Positions 1 to 11,696 of a stretch of DNA of 64,000 nt are shown one piece after another; the first letter of the stretch is position 1; each line of letters begins with the position of its first letter. The notes below the pieces were generated by a model. It saw nothing but the letters and a program-made list of their open reading frames with translations. It was not told the origin of the DNA and made no database searches. The translations under genes were made by a program, and so were the position numbers. Origin of the DNA: Drosophila pseudoobscura (lineage: Eukaryota; Arthropoda; Insecta; Diptera; Drosophilidae); contig NC_046679.1 in the NCBI RefSeq assembly GCF_009870125.1, forward strand, positions 28,086,001 through 28,150,000. Reading direction: 5' to 3'.

Positions 1-1
1 G

Positions 2-390
2 CCCAAGGAGCTGGCCATTCACTGTCGCCAGGCGGACATCATTGTGGTGGCTGTTGGCAAGCCGGGCCTCATCACCAAGGACATGGTGAAGCCGGGCGCC
101 TGTGTCATCGATGTGGGCATCAATCGCATCAAGGACGAGAAGACCGGCAACGACAAGCTGGTGGGCGATGTGGACTTTGAGGGTGAGTACGGCCAGACCA
201 TCCTCCATGTTTCCATCTATCCAATGTCTTCCCTTTCATTTCCTGCGCAGAGGTTCGCCAAGTGGCTGGACACATTTCCCCAGTGCCTGGTGGCGTTGGA
301 CCCATGACCGTCACCATGCTGATGTACAACACCCTCAAGGCGGCCAAGAAGGCGGCCCAGAATGCATCCCGGAAGAGCGCCCTGGTGTGA
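2..390 (+). CDS. Nmdmc: Nmdmc, 3' end: mitochondrial methylenetetrahydrofolate dehydrogenase/cyclohydrolase (5' part outside window)
   Basis: This is the C-terminal part of the bifunctional NAD-dependent methylenetetrahydrofolate dehydrogenase / methenyltetrahydrofolate cyclohydrolase of the MTHFD2 type, which acts in mitochondrial one-carbon metabolism. Two exons are visible: 2-182 and 251-390. The intron at 183-250 starts GTGAGT and ends CAG, and the codon split across it keeps the frame. The peptide shows the family's dinucleotide-binding segment ([12 protein letters not shown], then VIDVGINR) and, after the intron, the invariant [11 protein letters not shown] signature that shapes the active site. 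It ends at TGA (388-390). The gene is tail to tail with hyrax. Family assignment is near certain; the gene name rests on similarity and the expected 85C neighbours. Confidence 0.93.
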
Positions 391-1076
391 TGCTCTTTCC
401 CAAAAGGACCGGGAATATCCTTTCAATAGAATTTAGTTTCTGAAATAGTATTTTCTTATTTAAACCGCTAACATTTAATAGTAATAATAATACTAACTGA
501 AACAGCTCTCTCTGTCAATGGTGCCACAATTATTTCTATAATGCAAAATATAATCAGAGGTTATACAAATATTTCAACCATTCGAAAATGATCACTTCTC
601 TTTATCCTTTTAAGCCTTGATTCAATAGACTTCCATCGGCATTGACTGGCAATATTGTTAATTTTCTTATAACTTTTTATTATAACTAATTTATGTATAC
701 AATTTACTTGAATTCTACTGCTTTTTGCTTACATCTTACAAGTCGAACAACAAAACGTGTGACTTAACTGCTAAGGGTCCGCGCGGGTATGGGTATGGTC
801 TATCAACGTTTAGTAATTCCACTCCTCATTTGTAAAGGAAGCGGAACAAAAGGGAGCTATAGTGCATTCCATATTCTGGCGATTCTGGCGATATATGTAT
901 GTATGTATGTAAAATGTGCAATTTTTTATTACAAAAATAGTGACAGAAGAATATTTGAGGGCGATGTTCAAGAATATCGAGAGTGTACAGGGGCGGGGGC
1001 AGGGGCTCAACGGTCTAAATCTACGTACTCGTGTCATTGCAGTAAAGATTACTAAACAGAATAGTTAGGTTGGGGG
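391..1076. other. Intergenic/3' UTR region between Nmdmc and hyrax
   Basis: AT-rich DNA holding the 3' untranslated regions of two converging genes. I see a short GTAT tandem run near 895-910 but no conserved reading frame, RNA gene or transposon. Confidence 0.6.
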
Positions 1077-2967
1077 TTAGAACCTCAGATCGGGCTTATA
1101 CTTGGCCATATATCTGCAAAAGAAATGCAATGATTATACATTTACTTGTATAAATCAAGAGAGAAGGGGACCCTTACTTGTCAAGTGTTTCCCAGAATTT
1201 GCTTAGAACCGCACGATCCAGATGCCTTTTGTTTTGGGAGAGACGCAGCAGCGTTACCGACCAACGCTCTACATTGGCATCCAGTTTCAGCTCGCTAAAG
1301 CACAAGTGAAAGGCGCAAACTGCAGTGGAAAAAGGAGGTTTAGTTCTCGCAAATATAAATATGAATATTATGGGCTCACTCTTTGAGAATATCTCCACGG
1401 GATTGCCATCCCAGGGCCAGCCTTTGAACTGCCATTGCGGACCCATCACAAAAACAGCCACCACACGCTGCCAGTCCTGTTGCGATAGCTTGATGGGATT
1501 ATCAATCACGCGATACGACACGGTCTGATTGTTTCGTTTTCGCTAAGGCCCAAAAGTACAAAGATTAATACAAAATATTCATGTAAGAGCAAGCGAAATC
1601 GTCGCACCTGCAGCAAAACCTCGCTATCACGCGGGCAGCCCTTCAATTTCTTCTCCGCGTTGGATATGTAGCGCAACTCCTGCAGTATATCCTTCACATT
1701 GAGCATGGTAACAAGGCTTGTGTTGGCCGCAGGTATAATGATGATGGGTGTGCGCGATGGTCGCTTCTGTGGCCCATTGGCGGGCAGCTGCCTCGCCTGC
1801 GCTGTGGGCAGCAGTTCCTTTGGCCGATTGACGGTTGCCCCCGCCGGTGCTGCCGGTCCTGCGCCGGGCAAGCCCGGTCCGCCCTGGGCCTTGCGCTGCG
1901 CCAGAGAGCCCTCCGTCACGGACTTGAGCGACATGCCATGATAGGTACCCAGTGTGTCGATTTTGAAGCCCTCGGTCTCCTCCTTTTGCCTGTTGAAACG
2001 CTCCTGATCGTAACGATTGTATTGGGAGAGCTGCGGCTGTGGCTTGGATATCCTTGCCGGTTCGGGCATCTTGATTGGATTCGGCACCTGCGGACGATTG
2101 CGTCCCTCCTCGCGAGCCTTGATGCCCTGCAGCATGGCGAATATGTTTTTGGCAAACACTTTTCCCGTGCTCTGCAGAATGGAGGTGCGCGTGCGCCATT
2201 GCCTTTCCCTGCTAATGATATCCTTGGTGGAGTCTACATCGTAGTCCAGAATGGCACGCAGATCTGTTCCCATCGCCTCATCGTTGTCCGTCCGCTTAAT
2301 GGTCGTCCTTTTGTTGGCCAAACGCTTGGCCTTAATGGCGGCAATCTTCTCCACGGACATGGTCTCCGACAGTGACTTGATGTTGTCCATATTGACGGCC
2401 GTCTCCTTTTGATTCACATCCCATCGGGCGGCCAGCTGCTCGCGCACCTTCTGCACTTGCGTCTCCTCGAAGCGCGCTTTCTTGGCGGCCGTCTCCCCGC
2501 TGGTGGCCTCGCCATCCGCCGTTCGTTTCACCTGCGTGGGTATCTCCAACGGAGCACTCTTGTCGATGCTGGCACATGTGGGCGTCTCGCCATTGAGGTA
2601 GGCCAAGAGTTCCTTTCGATCCGGCCGATTCACAGCGGGTATATCCTCGGCAGCACACTGACGCACATACACCGAGTGCTGGAGCATAACATTTTTCAGC
2701 AAATACAGTAGGCACTCCAACGTGTAGTATTCACGTGGAGCGCCCTTCTTGCCCGAACTGCAAAATAAGTTAACGCAAAAAATTTGCATCGTTGGCATAT
2801 TGCACTTTTTGGAGGGAAATAAACGCAGTGACTTACCCATATTTGAGGTAGTTTGTTTTCACGCTCTTGGGCCAGGAGAATTCACCGAATATGATTTGAT
2901 TTTCCCGTTCGATGATTTCCTTTTTGTTTATGTTGTACTGCCGCAAGAGGCTCAGAGGGTCCGCCAT
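1077..2967 (-). CDS. hyx: hyrax: Cdc73/parafibromin subunit of the Paf1 complex
   Basis: Parafibromin homologue, a nuclear subunit of the Paf1 complex that couples RNA polymerase II elongation to histone modification; in flies it also serves Wingless signalling through beta-catenin. Five exons, reading right to left: 2837-2967, 1608-2757, 1380-1542, 1178-1319 and 1077-1113. All introns have GT..AG borders and keep the frame. The N terminus ([18 protein letters not shown], then [18 protein letters not shown]) aligns with human parafibromin residues 1-47, and PREYYTL and [13 protein letters not shown] follow. The C-terminal Ras-like Cdc73 domain contains [18 protein letters not shown] and [16 protein letters not shown] and ends [11 protein letters not shown]. 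The centre is basic and rich in Gln and Pro. The start at 2967 is the only ATG that gives the conserved N terminus. Repeat copy A begins 170 bp upstream, in the promoter area. Confidence 0.96.
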
Positions 2968-3136
2968 TTTCCCCCAGCTTTTTTCTTATCTCCAGCTGCA
3001 GGCGAAATCTGTATTCCAACACTTTGCTGTGCCCGCGGCTTGTCGGCAATCAAACCACTTAAAACAACAGAATATTTACAATTAAAAACTGCGTTTTATG
3101 CCATATTTTTCAATTATTTTTTTATGGAATTATGCG

Positions 3137-3403
3137 GAACCGACCGACCCGCAGAAAAATACCAAAATATACTAACTCATTTGCAAAATATACCGTAAAT
3201 ATACTGACGAATTCAAGTTCTATATTCCTCGATTTTGATATTCCGTGGAATATTATTAGCTATATAGAACATTTAGCCATGTCCACATCATTTTATACGA
3301 TTAATGAATCTATTTTCTACTTGATTGGTTTAATTTAAATCCTTGATTTTATTGGATTTCTATATAACGTTGAAAATGAAATTGACTAAATATAGGTCGG
3401 TTC
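3137..3403 (+). repeat. Short AT-rich interspersed repeat, copy A (type I)
   Basis: This copy shares an extended sequence with the copies at 24934-25130 and 45204-45460, and a core with all others. The core includes the near-palindrome ATATTCCGTGGAATAT (about 3239-3254) followed by GCCATG(T/C)CCACAT and TTTATACGATTAATGAATC. It is bounded by a 9-bp inverted repeat, GAACCGACC at 3137-3145 and GGTCGGTTC at 3395-3403, which suggests a MITE-like or other non-autonomous element. There is no coding capacity. I cannot name the family from memory. Confidence 0.7.
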
Positions 3404-3619
3404 AATTTTGACCTCAGAAAATACTGAAAAGTATTAAAAATACCGTAAGCGGTCACCCTGATTCGCATGCATTCTTCTGAAGAATACTAGTCAGTATTTT
3501 TGTGAAACCAGGGCTGTCATTATGTCGTTTTATATCGAAATGTTCGATTGTTGGGAATTGCTCTCTTTTTGTTGGTATTTTCCTTTCCTTATTTTATAAA
3601 CTATACAGCAAAAAAGAAT

Positions 3620-3998
3620 CTCAAGAATTAGCCAATCTTGTAGAAAATTGATTCATCAATCAGATAAATTTACGTGCTCAAGGCTGAAGATCGTATCTAG
3701 CTTGCAATATTAAGCCGAATATCAAAATCGAGGAATACGATTTCCGATCATGGGCAAGGAACGATTAACCGATTTTCGACTAGTGGGTATTAAAATACAT
3801 ATCCCGAAAATAATGAAACTTGAAGAATTTTAGCGTAGTTCAGGTGAAAGATATCGCAGTTTTTTTTGTGAGTAATGAAGAAGGATAGTATAGATCTACA
3901 AGAATAATTTATAAAAAAATGTACAAATCGCGATTTAACTCTAGTTGTGCACCTGTTTAAATATACGGGGGCTTCGTGGGCTAAGTTAGATTTCTCAT
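3620..3998 (-). repeat. Short AT-rich interspersed repeat, copy C (type II)
   Basis: Reverse orientation to copy A over the shared core, then a different extension after the 'cgaggaata' point. That extension is shared with 24668-24880, 41083-41432 and 56508-56848. Landmarks are TTTTAGCGTAGTTCAGGTGAAAG, the nearby GATATCGCAGTTTTTTT, and GTTTAAATATACGGGGGCTT close to its end. Non-coding. Confidence 0.7.
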
Positions 3999-4270
3999 CG
4001 ATAAGTCCGATAAATCCCTGCCTCACAAAACCGGCAAACACCAATTAAAAGCTTTAAAATGTTTTAAAACTAATCTAAATAGCTCGGATAATGTGCTCCT
4101 CCGCCTGCTATAGGCATCGAGTTGATACAGTGCGTACGCGAAAATTGCAAAGGCCGACGGCCATCTGAAAATTCGATGCCAAAGAAATTGTAAATGTGTA
4201 GTTGCTGTTGTTGTTGTTGTCATTTTGTGCCTTTTGGATATCAAAGCGGATATAGTGATTATAGTAAACA

Positions 4271-7200
4271 ATGGGACAGTCGGCTAGTAAAATAGGTAAG
4301 TCCAAGCCCGTTATAAATGTAGACTTTAAAGGAATTCATGGGAATATGTTCCGAAGAGGCTTTAGCCGTTTGTTGTTGAGGACATAAAAGGGGGGCATGT
4401 TCGGTAAGCTATGGGGGGTGTATGAGGGTAGTTCAATGATAAGAATATCTTGTGATAATCGTTTTTGCAAGTTCTTAAATCGAGCAATTGGAGACTTTGG
4501 GGACATTCCAATAAGGTTTGTGACCTTCCCATTCATTTCCCATCACCAATACACATACAAGGGCGGACACATGGCAGGTGAACAGCTGTTTCGCCCTTAG
4601 AGATGGCACCTTGCCGGTGCTTGGCTGTGGCGATTGTTTTTTCACGTATACTGTTATGATACTTTCTTAAGGATCTAAGGCTCGACTAGAATATCTAAAT
4701 TTGGGAGAAAAAGAAAAATCTAATCAAAAACATATTCCTCGATTTTGATATTCCGTGGAATATTATTAGCTATACATTTAGCCATGCCCACATAATTTTA
4801 TACGATTAATGAATCTATTTTATACTTGAGAAAAAGAAAAATCTAATCAAAAACATATGAGCTCGCAGGGAGTTTCGTTATAATCAAAATTTTAAGAAAG
4901 CAAAAGGGTCCCTTAAGTCATAAATAGTTATTAAATACAGTTTGGGGGAACAGTAAAGGTAGGATCAACCATCAATTGAGCTACTTATAGAGGCACAAGT
5001 GAAATACAGACTATGAGAGTTTTCCTTTAGCTATAAGCAGTGAGTTATCATTGAGTTTACTCCTCAAATTATAAGAATATAGGGACAACAGCCTCTTAAG
5101 CAGCTTAGATACCCCCAAAAAGTCACAAAATAGAAGTGGGAAAAATAAAAAAAAAATAAAGGAATAGAGTCGAAGAATTCTCTCACAGGGCTATAGACAA
5201 GAGTCTTCAACGAAGGGCGCGAACTCAAATGCAATCTTACAGGTGCAATGAACGGGGGATGCAACATGAACTGCTAAGGATACCTGCTCTTCTTACCACA
5301 TCATCATCACAAGTCCATAGTCTATGTATGTTCTTCCATCAAAAATCAGTTTCAATTATTCTCTAAGATATTCCCCATGCAGCTGTAGACAATAAATTAT
5401 AGGAGTTTATGGCCCAAGGAAAGGACGAAGAAGGATCAGAACAATGAAGCAACCTCCAATAGGCAGGCGCTCTGGGCGCAGGTAGGATGATAACTGGAAC
5501 TCGAACTCGAACTCTCCTTTTGACCATGAAACATACAAAGACACATGCTGTGGCCGGCCTCTCTCTCTCTATGACTTGCCAAATGTCCTGTTTGTATCTG
5601 CGAAAGATGAGGAGTTTTTCCAGTTTTCCAGGCGGGAAAAAACTGCTATGGAAAAACTGTGTAAGCTGAAACCCCTGATGAAAAAAAGGCAAACATTTGG
5701 CCAACATAACACACAGTACAATCCAATATTTTCCTGCTAACGGAATGCCGTTTCCCTTCGATCCCGCGATCCTGCGATCCTCGATCGCATATGTTGATTT
5801 TTGGCGGGTATTTCTCTTCGATTCTCTCGATTATATTTGATTAGCGTATGCACATAAGGACGCGAATGGAGGAAGGAGGATCCGGATACGGATACGGATA
5901 CGGATATGATGGGAAGTAGAAGCGAAGGCTGCTGCTGCTGCTGCTGCCAAATGCATCCCTCAAACGAATTCCCTTTTTGTTAGATCTTCCATCGAGACAG
6001 AGGCAAAGATGCTTGCAGAGAAAAACCAACTGCTGCTGTCTCGGCAGGTATCCCAAAAAATTGGAGGAGAAGAAGCAATTATACGGATAAGTATATCGAC
6101 TAAAGGATACTCTAACTGAGAAGAACTCAGAATTCTAGGAAAATTGGTAGATACATAACCATTGTGTTCCTAGAAATATCACTATTTATCTTCAAATATT
6201 TAGCTAATATTTCCAAAGAAACCTTAAATTTAAGGTTCAAATTGGTTTTCTCAGATGAAAAACTAAGATTCTCAGATCTAAAACATCTTTTTGTCTCTAT
6301 CATAACCGATTCCTTCAGCAACAAAACATTTTGAATAGTTTTGTTATATATCGATCGAAGGTCTATAGGGATTCATGGATTTTACTACCATTATCCCCTG
6401 TTTTCGATCGGGTACTGGGTACCAGGTACTAGGGAGAAGGGAAACACAGAGAATACGAATACGAATACGATATGCTTCTGCTGTATGCCTCTCCCTCCTC
6501 CATTCTCCATTCTCGTTTCTCAAGTGCTTGCGCAATTCGGTTCTCTTCAATTCCCCTTTGTGTCCTGTCCTGTCCTGTCCTGTTGGGATTAGTTCGGGTT
6601 TTATTTATACAAAACTCCTTGGGTTCGGGATCCGTCCTTTCCCTTTCTTCGTTTCTTGCTGGCGTTTGCATATGTCGTTTTCTAATTAAACATTTTCGGC
6701 TTTTGCTACAGTTTTTACTTAATTATGTATGTGGTGGATATTGATCGGTTATCGGTGGATCGACAAAATTCTCAGCTGTCTAAGGGATCTGCCTGACATC
6801 TGCCGAGCAGTGTTCCATGCTTATTTTGCCTACAATAAAATATTAATAGTAGGAATATGATATCATCATTCTCTTGATTCTGGTATATTTTAGTATATAA
6901 ATACCATCATTCTGTTCATTCCCTTGATTCTGGTATATATATATACAACATTTCTCTTGGTTTTGGTATATAAATCGTTCCAATCTACTTCCTCATAGGC
7001 CTCTTCCTGTCCCTTGAACGTATCTCTATCTCTAGAAACACTTGAAACTCCTCTTTTTTTTGCAGTATTCAGATTCCATTCCCCATTTAATTTAGATGCC
7101 ATTCCGATGATTAGAAATCGTTTCATTATTTCTATATATTTCCTATTTTTATCTACTGCCCAGACATGGGGTTTATCAGACATTTTTGAGTTGTCGTCGT

Positions 7201-10200
7201 TCCCCAAGGTGAAGACGGACCCCAAACATTTGCTTACAGCATGATCATAGAGAGGGTAGAGGCATACCCCCTTCCCTTCCTTTCAATGGATATGATATGA
7301 TGTGATATGTGTGTAGGGAAATTCAATCAAAATATCATTTGTGTAACCCTGTTTTTATTCTCTGTTTATCTTTGAGGTTTTATTCGAAAAGAGACCACCA
7401 TAGAAACGTAGAGGGTGTGGGTTTTTGTTATCTTCGAAATGTGACGGAATGGAAATATCTGAGAAATATCTAAAGATAAAAAATGTTTACCATTCTGTCT
7501 GGAACCGTGGGTGGAACTTTGCTTGTAAACTGATCTATTAATCCCTCGTTTTTTCTACCGATTGGTGGTAGAACTTTGATATCTGTTAATCCTGCCTTTT
7601 GCCAGAGATCGATTAGGCATTTTCTTGGACATTTTCTTATAATATTTCCCACAACTTTGGATCGTTGATCTATCTATCCCTTTTGGGTAGGAATATATCT
7701 ATTCACTTGGCGTGCAAAATCATCATTTGGCATTTTCATTAAACGCTTGCCTAAGAACACAATTCTCCAAAGACAGGACAGGGACAGTGGGACAGTGACA
7801 GGGATCAGAAAGGACACCAGCGGTGAGGAGTTGGAGGGAGGTTAAGGAACTGCCTGCAAAGGTAAATCGTCTCGGTGGCTGTGACATCCTCCAAGACAAT
7901 GCTCGAAAATGTAGACAATTGTCAGGCCAAAGGTAAAAAGATAAATGCGGGTTTTCAGCGAAGACTGAGACTGAGATACGAAGATACTTCTGCTGTTGGC
8001 AGATGTTCGTGGGAGACCAAAGACTGCGTTCTGCAAAATGCCTTCTTGGGGCCTCCCTTGTGCCAAAAATCTAAATTTAAACACACAAATAAACAGCAGA
8101 AACCGAAACAGAAACAGAGCAGGAGATAGTATTATATCTGGGGCCTATCTCCCCCATCAAGAAGCACCATCTGCCCTGAAGAGGGCTCTGACTGCTGACA
8201 AAATATGAATATATAAATAAACAGGCGCGTATTTATAAATGGAGTTGAAACAGGAGTCGGGGGTAGATGGAAGGAGTAGCAGCATTATCTATCGACTCCG
8301 ACTGGCAACTGGCGCACGTCGGTCGCCCCTCGGCACGTGGCTCTGAAAATCCTTTCTGTATCTAGGAATTTTTACACCTGGAAATCGGCAAACAAACAGA
8401 GCAAAGAGCGATCGAAACAGAACAACGAATGAGTGTAGACCCCTTTTTCCAGGTCCTTTTTCGTTTCGAAAACTGCAACCACAGATGGACGCCTTTTCTG
8501 CTATGCTCTTTGACAATTTTTGGGGTTGATCCGCTGGGCTCCTTGCTGGTTGCCGCTGGTTCCTGTTTCGCCAATATATTGGTCCTTTTTTTTTGCACAA
8601 AACAGGCACACAGCAGCTGTATTTCCAGGACGCACGCCTGCTGCCAGGATGCTGAATATGCATTTCCACTTTAATATCAAAATTTAAATGCTTTCCTTGT
8701 TTCCCTACGTTCCCCACAGCCCCTACCTAACATACCGTACTGCTTCTTCCGATCTTGATCCCTTCCGATCTTGAAAATTGCATCTGCTGTCAAGTCTGCT
8801 TCTGCTTCTGCTTCTGTCCTGCTGCTGCTGTTGCTGTTGCTGTCCAGCGCATTGATGATGATGATGGCCAAAGAGCACTCTCTGAGCAATTATCGTCCTT
8901 CAGAGCAGCGTGGCATCCATCTATAAAGGATAATCAGTAGCGAAGACAGCAGTTGCAGAACCGCAGAACCGCAGAACCACAGAAAGCCCCAACGAAATGG
9001 CACCACAATGCGAATAGCATGTGTCCCCATCATCGTAGGCAAAAGTTTTATTCATTTTGAAGCCAAGAACTTCAAAATAATTGCAGTTCAAGGTCTTGGA
9101 GTGTGGGTTTTTATGAAAAGACTGATGTTTTGTGGTTTTTTCTGTTGGTTTCTTTGAAAACTGTGAATACGGAATTTGGGGGAGATTGTCAAAGAAAGGG
9201 GATGAAGGTATTCCCATGGAAGCAATGGATTTCTGGAAGATTTTAATAGAAGTTCTTTACTTAAAGATATCTGATACGGAAAATGAATTTGTATAAAAGA
9301 CATTTCTGGGATAATCATCATATTTTGAGGGGATATTCTCTCTCTGCTAGCAATGAAGTAAAGCAAAGCCCCTAGAGTACGAAATTTCCGAACAAAGTTC
9401 ACGATCAAAAGCATTAAGGGGGCAATTTGCATAGTTTCCCCCCCAGAGTTACACACGAATTATATGGAGAGCCGTCGAATGGAATGATGGACCTTATGAC
9501 CTTTCCCAAAAACAGAGAAGACAGAGAATTGCTTTGAACCTCGGCTTGAACTGCTGCGAAACACAGAGAGACCCGACAAACAGACCAGAAGGGAAAACAA
9601 CAGTTAGTAGAGATCACAGGGGTAGAGCAGAGAGTAGAGCACAGAGCAGAGCGTTCTGGCCAAAGGCAATATGCAGGCTGCAGTCTTCAGGCGTCTTGGC
9701 CTAGAAGCAAGAATGGGCATAAAAGGAATCGCTGATCAAGGTGTGCGGAAAGGCCAAGGAGCGAGGAGGAAAGGAGAGCCAAGAGCCAAGCCAAGCCAAG
9801 CCAAGCCGCTGTGCCACAAAGGGGAATTATAAGGGAGGCTCAGCGACGATAAACGCGAATGGCAGGCACAAAGAGAGCCAGCGGAAACCATAGTAAATAA
9901 GAAACAGCTGCAAGAGAGAACTGAAATTCACGCTGTGTTTGTGTTGCCTTTTGACAGGGTATATTGTAAAAGAAGGTGAGGTCCGACAGGGCGATCACTA
10001 CTGGAGAGAAAAATTCCCTAAAAAGAAATAGTCGATTATAAATTAGACAAAGATAATGTTTTCAGTAAAATTCATCGTGAAAATCACTGAAAAATCAGTA
10101 AAACTGCGAGAAAATATTGTCTTGTGGACTTGAATTATTTAAATAATGTAATATGACCCAAACTAAATCGCGTAACTCCCTGAATCAACGAATCTCTCTA

Positions 10201-11663
10201 AAAAAGTGTCCTTAAAAAGATTTCTTTACATGCTCCCTGCTTTGTGGCCGCAGTTTCCACAAAAATTAAATCGAATGTACAACCAAGAGAGTGCACCGGC
10301 CCTACCCTCCGTGTGACATACCTTCCCCCTTCGCCTGGTGGGTGCCTAACCGTCTCTCAGCTGTGGCGTTTTCCAGCCGAGCAGCGGCTCTATCGTGTGC
10401 AGCCGAGACAGACCAAAGAACAGTTAAAATTGTAACGTCGAAGCATTCGGTTCGCCTTCGTCTCTGTCGTTCTGTCAGTCGTTCGGTTGTTCGTGTGTCC
10501 GTTGTTCCGTTCCGTGTACCTTGTCGTTTGTTGCGCGTCCAACGAGAGCCAAACAAAAAAATCCAAAATGTTTTACTAGAATCGAAAAGAACAATTTTCG
10601 CTTAATTTAATGCCAAATAAAGTTTGCAAGCAGCTGTAGAGCAGTTCTCTGTTGGGTTTTAGCGTTTTCCAAACGCCACACTTTGATAGTTTTTCCGCAG
10701 AAGAAAAAAACCAAAACCAAAACCAATAATACCTAAGATGGGTCTTTCGGATATACCAGCCAACTATATGACCCAGGGCAGTCATCCCCACCTGAGCATC
10801 CACCACAGCCACAGCCACAGCCATCACCAGCATCAGCACCAGCACCAGCATCACAATCAACAGAATCATCAGCACAATGGAACGCCCGCCCAGCAGGCCG
10901 CCCAGGTCCTGGCGATGGAATCGAACGAGCTGCTGATGAGCACCAAAGACAAGTTGTCCAGCAAAAAGAAGATGCACTTGCTCAAAAAGATCAAGAAGCG
11001 CTTCGGACTCGGTTAGTAATTACACCACCATTTCTTATAAAGCTATCCGTTTGGGCCTGGGAAAGAGTGATCACAGACTGAATTCATTAAGAAATGATTC
11101 CGTTTCCCACATAATATTAGCCGGATCTCTGTAGCGTTTGTTAATTAATGCGGCAAAGATAAATAAGTAAATCAAAAGCAATCGCTCGGTGCTTTCTGCA
11201 TACATTAGCATTTTTCTTTGCCGTTTCTTCAAAGTCAAACAAACAGAGAATTCTGTTTGCCTTAAAACAAAAGCAAATTTCCCTCTCAAGTGGGCTAAAA
11301 TTAAGCCAAAATATAGTTAATGTTTTATGAATGGGGTAATGGCCTTAACACTTGAAGAACCTTAGCTTTTTCAAGGTTTCTTCTAAAGAAATTAACCTTA
11401 AGACCAACCGAAAGTCATTTTAGCCGGAAATGTCAGTTGATACAAAAGAAATGCACTTCTTCAAGCAACAAATTTCAAAAATGTAACCGCAAATTGCCTG
11501 AAGAATCTGAAGGAGAAGTAGAATCGGAAAAAGAGTAATCTTCCCGAAAGAAGAAGGAGCGAACGTACGATTATTGTTTATCATAACGATTATCTTCATG
11601 TGGGAACCATTTGGGGGAACAATTTTGTTGATGTTTTGATTGAGAGAAAAAGGCCCCAACAGG

Positions 11664-11696
<33 letters not shown>

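Larger units (their letters stand above)
2968..4270. other. Divergent intergenic region between hyrax and neuralized
   Basis: About 1.3 kb separates the hyrax start (-) from the upstream neuralized coding exon (+). It holds two copies of the short repeat family described separately (3137-3403 and 3620-3998) in opposite orientation, so most of this space is repeat-derived. A degenerate Motif 1-like string (CGGTCACCCTG) lies near 3450. I see no other coding sequence. Confidence 0.6.
4296..10737 (+). other. neuralized intron/upstream regulatory region 1
   Basis: 6.4 kb between the two alternative first coding exons, acting as intron for the short isoform and promoter-distal DNA for the long one. 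It holds repeat fragment B (4736-4827), two adjacent proneural-type E-boxes (4574-4588), a GGATAC run near 5878-5905, a CTG run near 5930-5945, a GTCCT run near 6561-6582 and a CCAAG run near 9785-9805. One Su(H) consensus site (TTCCCACA, 7646-7653) lies here. I see no conserved reading frame. Confidence 0.7.
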
